Of a stretch of 64,000 nucleotides of DNA, positions 9,560 through 17,732 are shown in pieces; the first letter of the stretch is position 1, and the number at the start of each line of letters is the position of its first letter. This DNA comes from Catellatospora tritici. Its GTDB lineage: Bacteria > Actinomycetota > Actinomycetes > Mycobacteriales > Micromonosporaceae. A model generated the notes under the pieces. The model saw only the letters and a list, made by a program, of their open reading frames with translations. It was not told the origin of the DNA and did no database searches. Location of the stretch: NCBI RefSeq assembly GCF_019083965.1, contig NZ_JAHRCY010000001.1:434001-498000 (forward strand). The letters run 5' to 3'. The position numbers and the translations under genes are program-made.

Positions 9560-10162
9560 TCAGGCGCGGCGGCAGTGGAGGGACAGCCAGGAGCGGTGGG
9601 TCTGGCCGCGCCGCGTCCACGCCACCTCGAACCCGACCGGTTCCAGCCATCCGCGCAGCTCCGGCTCGCTGTAGTAGCTGAACCAGCGCGGCGCGCGGCT
9701 CTCGTCGTAGTGCGAGGGCTCGAAGCCCTCACCCTCGCCCTCCGCCACGGTCAGCCACAGCTGCCCGCCCGAGCGCAGCACCCGGGCGAACTCCGCGATC
9801 GCCCGCGGGGCCAGCTCGCGCGGCAGGTGCAGCAGGGACGCGATGGCCCAGATCCCGTCCACCGCGCCGGCGGACAGCGGCAGCGCGAGCATGTCGGCCT
9901 GGACCAGCCCCGGCACGCCGTCGGAGGCGCGCAGCTGGCCCTCGGAGAGGTCCAGTCCGACCACGCGTAGACCCAGGTCGCGTAGCGCGCGTACGTGGTG
10001 GGCCGGGCCGCAGCCGATGTCGGCCACCAGCGCACCCGAGCCGAGGGCCGCGGCGAAACGCTCGCGGTCCGGTGCCATGCCGTCGACACCGCCCAACTGC
10101 TGGGCGTACGCGGTGGCGATCTGGTCGTAGGTGGCGCGGGTGACAGCCTGAGGGTCGAGCAT
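9560..10162 (-). CDS. Class I SAM-dependent methyltransferase
   Basis: 200 residues, start ATG at 10162. The SAM-binding motif I is VADIGCGPA (residues 46-54), followed by an acidic end of strand 2 (VVGLDLSEGQL) and a motif around GIWAIASLLHLPRE, as in small Methyltransf_11-type enzymes. The acceptor substrate cannot be read from the sequence. It is the last gene of a three-gene run, 17 bases after the SnoaL-like gene, with the epimerase first. That grouping hints at small-molecule or sugar modification. The open frame extends well upstream, but that extension is arginine-rich shadow of the SnoaL gene. Confidence 0.85.
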   Translation of the reverse strand: MLDPQAVTRATYDQIATAYAQQLGGVDGMAPDRERFAAALGSGALVADIGCGPAHHVRALRDLGLRVVGLDLSEGQLRASDGVPGLVQADMLALPLSAGAVDGIWAIASLLHLPRELAPRAIAEFARVLRSGGQLWLTVAEGEGEGFEPSHYDESRAPRWFSYYSEPELRGWLEPVGFEVAWTRRGQTHRSWLSLHCRRA

Positions 10163-10179
10163 GGCCCCTACGGTAGCCG

Positions 10180-10590
10180 TCAGCCCTGCTCCGGTGGGGT
10201 CACGGTGACGCCGAGCTGCTGCAGGAGCTGGAACAGCTCGTTGACGCTCCACACGTCGGCGACGCGGCCGTCGGCGTCGAAGGACAGGAACGTCGCACCG
10301 GCGTAGGCGACGGGCCTGCCGGTGGCGGGCACCGGGCCGAACGGACCGTCCTGGGTGCCGGTGGCCCGCCAGCGCAGCGCGGCGCCGGTCTCGGACGCGA
10401 CGACCTCGACCAGCTGGTAGCGCAGGTCGCTGAAGGAGGTGCGGCGGTCGCGGTGCCAGGCGAGCACCGCGTCGGGTCCGCTGCCGTCCAGGCCGGGGCA
10501 GCCGACGGCGACCAGCTCGTATGCCGCGGCCTCGTGCTCGGCGTTCCACACCTGCGCGACGAGGCGGCGGGCCGTGTCCGCGTATGACAT
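10180..10590 (-). CDS. SnoaL-like (NTF2-fold) protein
   Basis: 136 residues, start MSYADTARRLVAQVWN. The pattern is that of the SnoaL/ester-cyclase family of NTF2-like folds: VAQVWNAEH..., DAVLAWHRDRRTSFSDLRYQLVEVV, WRATGTQDGPF, and a C-terminal DADGRVADVWSVNELFQLLQQLG. Members are polyketide cyclases, isomerases or small ligand-binding proteins; most in actinomycetes are uncharacterised. It lies 27 bases after the epimerase and 17 before the methyltransferase, so the three are probably cotranscribed. No catalytic assignment is possible from sequence. Confidence 0.8.
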   Translation of the reverse strand: MSYADTARRLVAQVWNAEHEAAAYELVAVGCPGLDGSGPDAVLAWHRDRRTSFSDLRYQLVEVVASETGAALRWRATGTQDGPFGPVPATGRPVAYAGATFLSFDADGRVADVWSVNELFQLLQQLGVTVTPPEQG

Positions 10591-10617
10591 GGCCCGCAGC
10601 CTAGCGACGCGGGTGGA

Positions 10618-11511
10618 TCAGCCGCGCGGGTGCTGCCGCACGAACTCGGCGATGTACTCGCTGAGCACGACCTTCGGCTCCCAGCCGAGCGCGCGGGCCT
10701 TGGCGTTGTCGGCGCGGCCCTTGGTGCGCTCGCCGGGCAGCGCCGGGACCATCTCGACCTCGGTGCCGAACAGGTTCGCCACCTCGAGGATCTCCCACTC
10801 GCGGCCGGTGCCGAGCAGGTAGCCGTCGCCCTTGCCGCCCTCGGCGGCGGCGAGCACACCCGCGACGATGTCGGAGATGTGGGTGAAGTCACGGGTCTGG
10901 GTGCCGGGCGAGACCACGGTCAGCGGCTTGCCCTCCAGGTAGAGCCGCTCGAAGATGCCGATCACGGTGGCGTAGGTGCCGTGGGTGATCTGGCCGGGGC
11001 CGTACGCGTTGTAGAAGTACGTGATCACGTAGTCGAGGCCGTACCAGTCGCCGTAGTTCTTGATCAGCTCGACGTTCTTGGCCTTGGTCCACGCGTACGG
11101 GTTGAGGTGCTCGTCCTTGCCCTCGTTGCCGAACTTCGAGCTGGACGCGGAGTAGACCAGGCGCGCGCCGTGCTCGGCGCAGAACATGATCACTTCCTTG
11201 GTGCCGCGGCTGTTGTACTCCCAGGTCCGGTCGAACTCGGCGAACGACTGCACGATCCGCGCGTACTCACCGAGGTGGAAGACCTGCCGCGGCGAGGCGT
11301 AGCCGTGCTCGGCCCAGATCTTGGCGACGTCGATCGTGTTGCCCTCGAGGTAGGTGACCCGGGCGTCGACGATCTCGTTGGCTTTCGTGCCGGTGAAGTA
11401 GTTGTCGATCGAGACGATGTGCGCGTCCGGGCGGGTGGCCAACAGCTCGCGGATGAGGTGGCTGCCCACGAACCCGGCACCGCCGGTCACCAGGAGGATC
11501 TCGTTCGACAT
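10618..11511 (-). CDS. NAD-dependent nucleotide-sugar epimerase/dehydratase (extended SDR)
   Basis: 297 residues. The Rossmann motif GGAGFVGS is at residues 10-17, the Ser cluster SASSSKFG at 121-128 and the catalytic Y139-x3-K143 (YAWTK). FYNAYGPGQ and TRDFTHISDIV are typical of UDP-glucose 4-epimerase-like or GDP-sugar-modifying extended SDRs. It should act in the cytosol on a nucleotide sugar, but epimerase and dehydratase cannot be told apart safely. It leads the operon with the SnoaL-like and methyltransferase genes, which would fit tailoring of a deoxy- or methyl-sugar; this is inference. The start is the first ATG and no closer alternative exists. Confidence 0.85.
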   Translation of the reverse strand: MSNEILLVTGGAGFVGSHLIRELLATRPDAHIVSIDNYFTGTKANEIVDARVTYLEGNTIDVAKIWAEHGYASPRQVFHLGEYARIVQSFAEFDRTWEYNSRGTKEVIMFCAEHGARLVYSASSSKFGNEGKDEHLNPYAWTKAKNVELIKNYGDWYGLDYVITYFYNAYGPGQITHGTYATVIGIFERLYLEGKPLTVVSPGTQTRDFTHISDIVAGVLAAAEGGKGDGYLLGTGREWEILEVANLFGTEVEMVPALPGERTKGRADNAKARALGWEPKVVLSEYIAEFVRQHPRG

Positions 11512-11648
11512 GGTTTCTTCGACTCCCGCACCACTCGGCTGTATCAGCTGTCCGCCCCGGCCGCACCGTCAGCCGGTCGTGAACCGATCTCGCGAGGTGC
11601 CTGCCAGGCGCCTAGCAGCATACAGGCTGCCCGACACGGCCCGTTCAT

Positions 11649-12797
11649 TCACCGAACGACCGTCGGCGGGCGGGCGCCGAGGAAGAAGATGCCCGGAAAG
11701 CCCCGGGTCTCGAACCCGTCGCTGGGGTTGCGGCGCAGCGTGGAGTGCTCGATGCGCAGCGTGCCGGTGCGGTCGTTGCTGACGAAGAAGATCGCGCCGC
11801 CGCCCTCGCGGGCGTGGTTGTCCTCGATGATCGTCCCGGCCACCCGGATGGTGAACAGGTTGCCGTCGGCGTAGATCGCGCCGCCGCTGCCGCCGCCGGG
11901 GGTGCCCGAGCGGGCCGGGTTCGCGCCCCGGCCGATCGCCGAGTTGTGGCTGAAGACGCTGTTCAGCACGGTCCAGGAGACGCCGATGCTGCTCAGCGCG
12001 CCACCGTTGGCGCAGCTGCCACCCAGGCCCTTGGCACCGCCGAAGGTGCTGTTCACGACGTACACGGGCTGGTTGTGGTACTGGCTGAGCACCCGTACCG
12101 CGGCACCGCCGAGGTCCGGGCCGGTGCCGTCGCAGCGGTTGCGAATGAACCGCGAGTTGACGATCTTGAACCGTCCGCCGCGTACGAAGACGGCCCCACC
12201 CCCGCCACCCTCGGTCTTCTCACCGGTGGAGTTCCCGTCGGCGAAGGTCAGGTTCTGCACCGTGAGCTGCGGGTGGTCCTGGTCCTGGCAGTGCGAGGTG
12301 GTCCAGCCCTGCGCCTGGTCACACGTGTTCATGTACAGGATGCGGCGCTTGCCGCCACCGCTCAGGGTGACCAGGCCGCCCCCGTCGAGCACGATGCGCG
12401 GACCGTTCGCGTTGCGGATCTTCGCGGTGGCGGTCATGGTGATCGTGACCGGCTCCGGGCCACAGTCGAACGTGATCACGCCCCCGGCCGCCACCGCCTT
12501 GACCACGGCCTGCGAGGTGCAGCTGGCCGGGGTGCCGGTGCCGACCACCCGGGTCGGATGCGAGGTGTCGACCGCGCGCGCCTCGGCTGGCACCGTCGCC
12601 CCGCCCCTCGGGTTGCCGGGCGCGAACGGGACCCGCGACGGGGACGGGCGCACGGCGACGCTGGGCGCGGTGCTCGGGGTGGCGGCGCCGGACGCGGGCA
12701 CCCAGCCCGGGGCGGCTTCAGGCGCGGAATCGCATCCGGCCAGGGCTAACGCCGTGGCGAGGGCGAGCAGCAGGCGCGGCAGGGGTCGGGGCGGCAC
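11649..12797 (-). CDS. Secreted lipoprotein with right-handed beta-helix
   Basis: 382 residues with a lipoprotein signal peptide and lipobox LALAGC (C22), then a Ser/Pro/Ala linker. From about residue 90 the protein shows parallel beta-helix features: VITFDCGPEPVTIT, then short repeats such as QLTVQNLTFADGNS, FKIVNSRFIRNRC, VYVVNSTFGG, WTVLNSVFSHNSA, FTIRVAGTIIEDNHA and LRIEHSTLRRNPSDGF. This layout is seen in pectate-lyase-like and adhesin-like surface proteins, but no lyase active site is recognisable. It should be anchored to the outer face of the membrane. The gene is single, following the epimerase promoter region. Confidence 0.82.
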   Translation of the reverse strand: MPPRPLPRLLLALATALALAGCDSAPEAAPGWVPASGAATPSTAPSVAVRPSPSRVPFAPGNPRGGATVPAEARAVDTSHPTRVVGTGTPASCTSQAVVKAVAAGGVITFDCGPEPVTITMTATAKIRNANGPRIVLDGGGLVTLSGGGKRRILYMNTCDQAQGWTTSHCQDQDHPQLTVQNLTFADGNSTGEKTEGGGGGAVFVRGGRFKIVNSRFIRNRCDGTGPDLGGAAVRVLSQYHNQPVYVVNSTFGGAKGLGGSCANGGALSSIGVSWTVLNSVFSHNSAIGRGANPARSGTPGGGSGGAIYADGNLFTIRVAGTIIEDNHAREGGGAIFFVSNDRTGTLRIEHSTLRRNPSDGFETRGFPGIFFLGARPPTVVR

Positions 12798-12849
12798 GCG
12801 ACGATGCTAGAGCCGTACCGCGCGCGGCACGACTCGAGCGGTGCACCCG

Positions 12850-13332
12850 TCAGGAGGTGCGCCCGGGCGACGGCGTGACCGAGGCACCGCAGAGGGCGAT
12901 CATCTGGTCGGACAGCTCGTCGATGCGGGACACGTCCAGCTCCTGCAGGTCCTTGAGCGTGTCGAGCTGCTTGCCCTGCTTCTCGAACTCGTCGGCGAGC
13001 TGGCCCAGGGTCTTGCGTACGTCGGCGGCGTCGGCGGTGGACGCGTCCTTGCGCAGGTCGGCGCCGAGCGCGACCAGCGCGTCACCGGCCTTGCGCACCG
13101 ACTTCTCCGCCCCGCTCAGATCGCCGGAGTCGGCGGCCTGGGTGACGTCGGAGAGCTCCGCCGCGAACTCGGTCAGGCCGTCCTCCACCGTCTTGGCCGT
13201 CTTGGCGCATATCGCCGGGGTTGGCTCGACCGCGCCGGGCGGGGTGGCGGCGGCGGCCGGGGCGGCGGACAGGGTCGCGGCCGCGAGGGCGGTGGCGGCG
13301 AGGATGGCGGCTCTACTGCAGAGGCGTCGCAT
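12850..13332 (-). CDS. Small secreted helical protein of unknown function
   Basis: 160 residues with a signal peptide (MRRLCSRAAILAATALAAATLSAAPAAAA). The mature part is almost wholly helical and charged (KTVEDGLTEFAAELSDVTQAA, KSVRKAGDALVALGADLRKDA, QLADEFEKQGKQLDTLKDLQEL), ending in a Ser/Pro tail. Two cysteines, one near residue 42 and one near 148, could pin the ends of a helical bundle. Similar small secreted proteins occur across Streptomyces and relatives without known function. It is monocistronic, with palindromic element A about 150 bases upstream. Confidence 0.75.
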   Translation of the reverse strand: MRRLCSRAAILAATALAAATLSAAPAAAATPPGAVEPTPAICAKTAKTVEDGLTEFAAELSDVTQAADSGDLSGAEKSVRKAGDALVALGADLRKDASTADAADVRKTLGQLADEFEKQGKQLDTLKDLQELDVSRIDELSDQMIALCGASVTPSPGRTS

Positions 13333-13483
13333 GACGTCCTCCTCACGGGGCCAGGGCGCCGGCTGGGAGAGCCAGCCCCAAGACGTCCATTCTGCGCGCC
13401 ACCCGGCCGATCACCACGAACTACCGCAAAGCCCGGTCACCCGACGACCCCGTCCCGTAGCATCCGCCCACCGAGGTCGCGTC

Positions 13484-13534
13484 AAGAAGGGGCCCTTCTA
13501 CCACGTATTGCGATAAGAAGGGGCCCTTCCTTAC
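13484..13534. repeat. Palindromic intergenic element A, copy 2 (reverse orientation)
   Basis: Arms AGAAGGGGCCCTTCT (13485-13499) and AGAAGGGGCCCTTCC (13516-13530) surround a 16-base loop. Read on the minus strand it matches copy 1 nearly base for base across one arm and the loop. Here the two arms pair imperfectly at the centre because both read GGGGCCC. It lies just after the amidohydrolase stop. Confidence 0.85.
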
Positions 13535-14781
13535 CTCGGGAACTGGTTGGCGAGGGCGTGCGGGGGGACCAGGGGGACGGTGAGGAGGGCGCGGATGGCT
13601 CGCTCGCGGCTGGCCAGGGCGGCGCGCTGGGCGTCGGTGAGCGGGATCCACGGCGCCGGCGCGGCGGGCAGCGCCGGGGGCAGCGGTCGGCCGGACAGGT
13701 AGGTCGCCTCGTTGCGCAGCCGCAGCGGCGCGGTGCGCCGCTGGCCGTGTACGTCGGCCAGCTCGAACGCGCCTTTCTCGACCGTGAACACGGCCACGTC
13801 GGCGGGGGCGCCGGGGCGTAGCGTGCCGCTGCCGGCGGGCAGTGCGAGAGCGCGGGCCGGGGCGATCGTGGTCGCCGCGACGACCTGGTCCAGGCTCATC
13901 CCGACCGCGAGCAGCTTGGCCATCGTGGTCGGCAGGTCGAACACCGGGCCGTGCTGCGAGCGCCCGTGCAGGTCGGTGGAGACCGTGTGCGGCGGCATCC
14001 CGGCCGCGAGCTGCGCCTCCAGTACGTCGAAGGCGAACCCCCCGGCCCCGTGCCCCACGTCGAACAGCACGCCCCGGTCGTACGCGGCGCGCACGGCGGG
14101 GTCCAGGGCGGCCGGGTCGTGGGCGAAGCCGCTGGCACAGTGGGTGACGATGTCGCCGGGGCGCAGCAGCGGCAGCACCTCGCCGATCGTGGGCGGCGCC
14201 ACGCCGATGTGCACCATCACCGGCACGTCGCAGGCCCGGCCGACGGCCAGCGCCCGGCGCAGCGGCTCGACCCCGCTGCCGCCGACGGCGTTGTGGTCGA
14301 TGCGCGCCTTGATCCCGACCACCAGGTCGCGGTTGGCCTCGACGGTGCGGATGGCCAGGTCGGTGTCGCAGTTGTCCAGGTCGCGCGCCTCGCCGGTGGC
14401 GGCGGCCAGCCCCGGCCCGGCGACGTTGAGCAGCACCGGCACCCGTACCCGGTGCGCGGCGATGGCGGTACGCAGCGCGTCGAGCGTGTACGCCCCCGCC
14501 GAACCGGCGTCGACCCAGGTGGTGACCCCGGAGCACCAGGCGACCGGCGCCGGGTCGATGCCCCAGTACGTCGCGCCGCCGAAGACGTGGGTGTGCAGGT
14601 CGACCAGGCCCGGGGTGACCAGGCGGCCGGTGGCGTCGACGACCTCGCGGGCCGCCTCGCGCCGCAGTCCGGGGCCGACCTCGGCGATCAGTCCGGCGCG
14701 GATGCCGATGTCGAGCACCCCGGCGTGGCCGCCACCGGGGTCGAGCACCCGCCCGCCGGTCAGCAACAGGTCGTACCGCAT
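13531..14781 (-). CDS. Amidohydrolase-superfamily metallohydrolase (dihydroorotase/deacetylase-like)
   Basis: 416 residues. The metal ligands of the superfamily are visible: H63-T-H65 on strand 1 (GLVDLHTHVFGG), a candidate carboxylated lysine K158 (VGIKARID), H191 (VMVHIG), H214 (VTHCASGF) and D270 (STDLHGRS). The family resembles proteins annotated as dihydroorotase-like or amidohydrolase/deacetylase (the COG3964 group), some of which remove acyl groups from small acids. The true substrate is unknown and a role in pyrimidine synthesis is unlikely, because no pyrimidine genes adjoin. The protein is cytosolic. It lies 16 bases downstream of the HAD gene, so the sulfatase, HAD and amidohydrolase genes may form one operon. 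Confidence 0.85.
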   Translation of the reverse strand: MRYDLLLTGGRVLDPGGGHAGVLDIGIRAGLIAEVGPGLRREAAREVVDATGRLVTPGLVDLHTHVFGGATYWGIDPAPVAWCSGVTTWVDAGSAGAYTLDALRTAIAAHRVRVPVLLNVAGPGLAAATGEARDLDNCDTDLAIRTVEANRDLVVGIKARIDHNAVGGSGVEPLRRALAVGRACDVPVMVHIGVAPPTIGEVLPLLRPGDIVTHCASGFAHDPAALDPAVRAAYDRGVLFDVGHGAGGFAFDVLEAQLAAGMPPHTVSTDLHGRSQHGPVFDLPTTMAKLLAVGMSLDQVVAATTIAPARALALPAGSGTLRPGAPADVAVFTVEKGAFELADVHGQRRTAPLRLRNEATYLSGRPLPPALPAAPAPWIPLTDAQRAALASRERAIRALLTVPLVPPHALANQFPR

Positions 14782-14797
14782 GGGGCGAGGTTAGCGG

Positions 14798-15700
14798 TCA
14801 CCGGGCGAAGATCTGCGTCCAGTCGTCCCGCATGCTGACGACCGTCCAGCCCTCGCGCCGGGCCACGTCGGTGATCGCCTCGGTCTCGGCGAAGGAGACG
14901 GCCTTGGACGTGTACGCGTACTCGCGGTCGGCGTCGTCGTGGTCGACGAGCAGGGCCAGGCTGGGCGGGCCCGCGGCGGCGGCGTACTCCAGCATCTGCC
15001 GGTCGCCGCCGGAGTTGCCCGCGGCGAAGACCGGTCGCCGCCCGAGCTGGGTCTGGATGTGTGCGACCTTGGCCGGACCCTCGTTGACCTCACCGAACGC
15101 GGCGGCGGTGCGCTCCAGCTCCGGATGGCCGTCGTGCTCGGCGTAGTGGTACTCCACCAGCGTGCCGACGACGTCGTCGGGCGCGACGCCGTAGAGCTGC
15201 GCGCTGACCGCCCGGACGAACTCGGTGCCGCCGCCGGTGACCACGAACACCGAGAACTCGTGCGCCCGCAGCGCGCCCAGCAGCTCCCGCATCGGCTGGT
15301 ACACCAGCTTCGGGTACCGCACACCCCGCTGATGTGTCGCCGTGGCCATGAAGCGGTGCACCCGATCGGTGAACTCCTCCGGGGTCAGCCCCGCGCACAG
15401 CTCCAGCAGCGCCGTCGCCACCCGCTGCAGGCCCAGCTCGCCCAGCGCGGCTCGGTCGTCGCTCAGCAGCGCCCGGTATTCGGGCCGCTGCGCCACGGCC
15501 GGGTCCGCGGCCACCGCGTCATGCAGTTGGGCGACCAGGAAGTCGTACTGGACGTAGCTCGGCTTCTCGCACCACAGCGTGCCGTCGTTGTCGAGCACCG
15601 CGACGCGCTGGTCGGCGGGCAGGTCCCGCGACGCGGCGAGGAAGGCCTCGACCGCGTCGCGGCTCGCCCCGGGCCGCCACGACGGCAGCAGGTCGATCAT
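14798..15700 (-). CDS. HAD-superfamily phosphatase (phosphoserine-phosphatase-like)
   Basis: 300 residues. HAD motif I is VAVLDNDGTLW with D37 and D39, motif II is FVVTGGG (T155), the motif III lysine is K211 (GPAKVAHI) and motif IV is GNSGGD (D233). A helical cap lies between motifs I and II (residues about 55-130). It should dephosphorylate a small metabolite in the cytosol; substrate unknown. Its ATG is one base after the sulfatase stop, so the two are translationally coupled. That places a phosphatase beside a sulfatase and suggests shared use on sulfated or phosphorylated compounds, though this is only context. Confidence 0.85.
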   Translation of the reverse strand: MIDLLPSWRPGASRDAVEAFLAASRDLPADQRVAVLDNDGTLWCEKPSYVQYDFLVAQLHDAVAADPAVAQRPEYRALLSDDRAALGELGLQRVATALLELCAGLTPEEFTDRVHRFMATATHQRGVRYPKLVYQPMRELLGALRAHEFSVFVVTGGGTEFVRAVSAQLYGVAPDDVVGTLVEYHYAEHDGHPELERTAAAFGEVNEGPAKVAHIQTQLGRRPVFAAGNSGGDRQMLEYAAAAGPPSLALLVDHDDADREYAYTSKAVSFAETEAITDVARREGWTVVSMRDDWTQIFAR

Positions 15701-15701
15701 C

Positions 15702-17534
15702 TCAGTGGCTCCCGACGCCTTCCATGATCTTCTCCATCACCTGGTCGACGGTGAAGCTCGCCGCCTTCTGCCGCGGCGGGAACTCCGAGAACGTCGACAT
15801 GAAGTCGCCGACCAGCTTCTGCCCGGCGAGCACCAGGTACACCCGGTCCAGGAACCAGCTGTAGTAGCTGTTCGAGGTGACGTCGGCCCGCTCGAACGGG
15901 TCGGTGCGCAGGTTGAACAGCTTGGGTACGCGCAGCACCACGAACGGCTCGGCCCAGATGCGCATCGTCCCCTGCACCCGCTGCTCCATGAAGACCAGCT
16001 TCCAGTTGTCGAAACGCAGCGCGGTCAGGTCGCCGTCGTCGGAGAAGTAGAAGAACCCCTCGCGCGGGCCGTGCTCCTCCTCGCCGGTCAGATACGGCAG
16101 CGCGTTGGACCCGTCCAGGTGCACCTTGAACCGCTTGCCCGCCAGGTCGGTGCCCGCGCGCAGCCGCGCCGCGATGTCGGGGTCGCCCGCAGCGGCCAGC
16201 AGGGTCGGGAACATGTCGAGGTGGCTCAGGATCTCGTTGCTGACCCAGCCCGGTCGGATCCGGCCCGGCCAGCGCAGCATCGCCGGCACCCGGTAGGCGC
16301 CTTCCCAGTTGGAGTTCTTCTCATTGCGGAACGGGGTCATGCCCGCGTCGGGCCACGAGTTCAGGTGCGGCCCGTTGTCCGTGCTGTACATGACGATCGT
16401 GTCGTCGGCCAGGCCGAGCCGGTCGAGTAGGTCCAGCAGCTCTCCCACCGCGCGGTCGTGGTCGAGCATCACGTCGTGGTAGTCGGACTGCCAGCGCCCG
16501 GCCTGTCCCTTGATCTCCGGTCGCGGGTGCGTCTTGAAGTGCATGTGCGTGGTGTTGAACCACACGAAGAACGGGGTCTCGGCCGCGGCCTGCCGCTCGA
16601 TGAAGTCGGTGGCGTGCGTCAGCACCTCGTCGTCGATGGTCTCCATCCGCTTGCGCGTCAGCGGACCGGTGTCCTCGATGCGCTGGGTGCCGTCCGGGTT
16701 GGCCCAGCAGTGCAGCACACCGCGTGGGCCGAAGTTGCGCCTGAAGTCGGGGTAGTCCGTCGGGTCCGGGTAGTCCTCGTGCTCGGGCTCCTCCTCGGCG
16801 TTGAGGTGGTAGAGATTGCCGAAGAACTCGTCGAACCCGTGCCGGGTGGGCAGGAATCTGTCCTTGTCCCCGAGGTGGTTCTTGCCGAACTGGCCGGTGG
16901 CGTAGCCGAGCGGCTTGAGCGCCTCGGCGATGGTCGGGTCCTGCTCCTGCAACCCGATCTCGGCGCCCGGAATGCCGACCTTGGACAGGCCGGTGCGGAA
17001 CACCGACTGCCCGGTGAGGAACGCGGACCGACCGGCGGTGCAGCTCTGCTCGCCGTAGTAGTCGGTGAAGCGCACGCCCTCGTCGGCGATGCGGTCGATG
17101 TTGGGCGTGCGGTAGCCCATCAGCCCGTCGCTGTAGCAGCTCAGGTTGGTTATGCCGATGTCGTCGCCCCAGATCACCAGGATGTTGGGTCGGCCCGCAC
17201 CCGCGCTCCCGCCGCCGGTCACTGCGCGCCCGGTCGCCTTGGTCGCCCTCGCCGTACCCCGCTTCGCCGACGCGCTCCGGGCGGGACCCGACGCCGCCTT
17301 CTTCCGGGGAGACGGGGCAGGACCCGCGCTGGCTGTCACCTTCTTCGCCGGGACCTTCTTGGCGGCTTTCGCGGCGGTGCCCCGCTTCGCGGCCGGACCC
17401 GCTGCCACAACCACTGACTTGGCGGGTGCCGTCTTCGTCGCGGGCGATTTCTTCGCCGTCGACGTCTTCTTCGCGGCCGCCTTCGCGGCGGGCGCCCGGC
17501 CAGCCGCGGTCCCAACCGCCTGCTTGCGCGCCAT
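15702..17534 (-). CDS. Arylsulfatase with histone-like Lys/Ala-rich N-terminal tail
   Basis: 610 residues from the ATG at 17534, which has a strong GGAGGTG site; an open extension upstream only reads through a repeat. Residues 1-114 are a low-complexity basic tail (AAKAAAKKTSTAKKS, KAAKKVPAKKVTA) like histone H1 or actinobacterial HU/Ku tails, with no signal peptide. The sulfatase domain starts at RPNILVIWGDD (metal ligands D124, D125). The sulfatase signature C165-T-A-G-R169 is the site converted to formylglycine, followed by FGKNHLGD and YSTDNGPHLNSW. It hydrolyses sulfate esters. A formylglycine-generating enzyme is encoded 1.6 kb away, matching its need for activation. The tail suggests an internal, nucleic-acid- or polyanion-associated protein. 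Confidence 0.92.
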   Translation of the reverse strand: MARKQAVGTAAGRAPAAKAAAKKTSTAKKSPATKTAPAKSVVVAAGPAAKRGTAAKAAKKVPAKKVTASAGPAPSPRKKAASGPARSASAKRGTARATKATGRAVTGGGSAGAGRPNILVIWGDDIGITNLSCYSDGLMGYRTPNIDRIADEGVRFTDYYGEQSCTAGRSAFLTGQSVFRTGLSKVGIPGAEIGLQEQDPTIAEALKPLGYATGQFGKNHLGDKDRFLPTRHGFDEFFGNLYHLNAEEEPEHEDYPDPTDYPDFRRNFGPRGVLHCWANPDGTQRIEDTGPLTRKRMETIDDEVLTHATDFIERQAAAETPFFVWFNTTHMHFKTHPRPEIKGQAGRWQSDYHDVMLDHDRAVGELLDLLDRLGLADDTIVMYSTDNGPHLNSWPDAGMTPFRNEKNSNWEGAYRVPAMLRWPGRIRPGWVSNEILSHLDMFPTLLAAAGDPDIAARLRAGTDLAGKRFKVHLDGSNALPYLTGEEEHGPREGFFYFSDDGDLTALRFDNWKLVFMEQRVQGTMRIWAEPFVVLRVPKLFNLRTDPFERADVTSNSYYSWFLDRVYLVLAGQKLVGDFMSTFSEFPPRQKAASFTVDQVMEKIMEGVGSH

Positions 17535-17555
17535 GATCACCTCCGGTGGGGACGG

Positions 17556-17618
17556 TGCACTTTCCGGGAAACCGCACGAACAACCAGGCTCATTGCTGCA
17601 CTTTCCCCGAAACTGCAG
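17556..17618. repeat. Palindromic element B, copy 1 (two half-elements in tandem)
   Basis: TGCACTTTCCGGGAAACCGCA (from 17556; one base of 21 may vary) and TGCACTTTCCCCGAAACTGC (from 17597) are direct repeats of the half-site that is inverted in the other copies. Each half contains a small fold-back (TTTC...GAAA). The element sits in the leader of the sulfatase gene, 12 bases before its ribosome site. Confidence 0.75.
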
Positions 17619-17732
17619 CATCGGGCGGACACTCGCTCGCCCAGTATTCCGGGATTAACGGCAGGAATTCTCATGTTCAGGTCAATTTGGGCAGAGCCGC
17701 AGCCGGCGTGACAGCAGGCGCGTTGACGCTGC

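Noticed and set aside
17535..17621. N-terminal extension of the sulfatase (about 29 residues)
   Set aside because: It reads through palindromic element B; the ATG at 17534 has a strong ribosome site.
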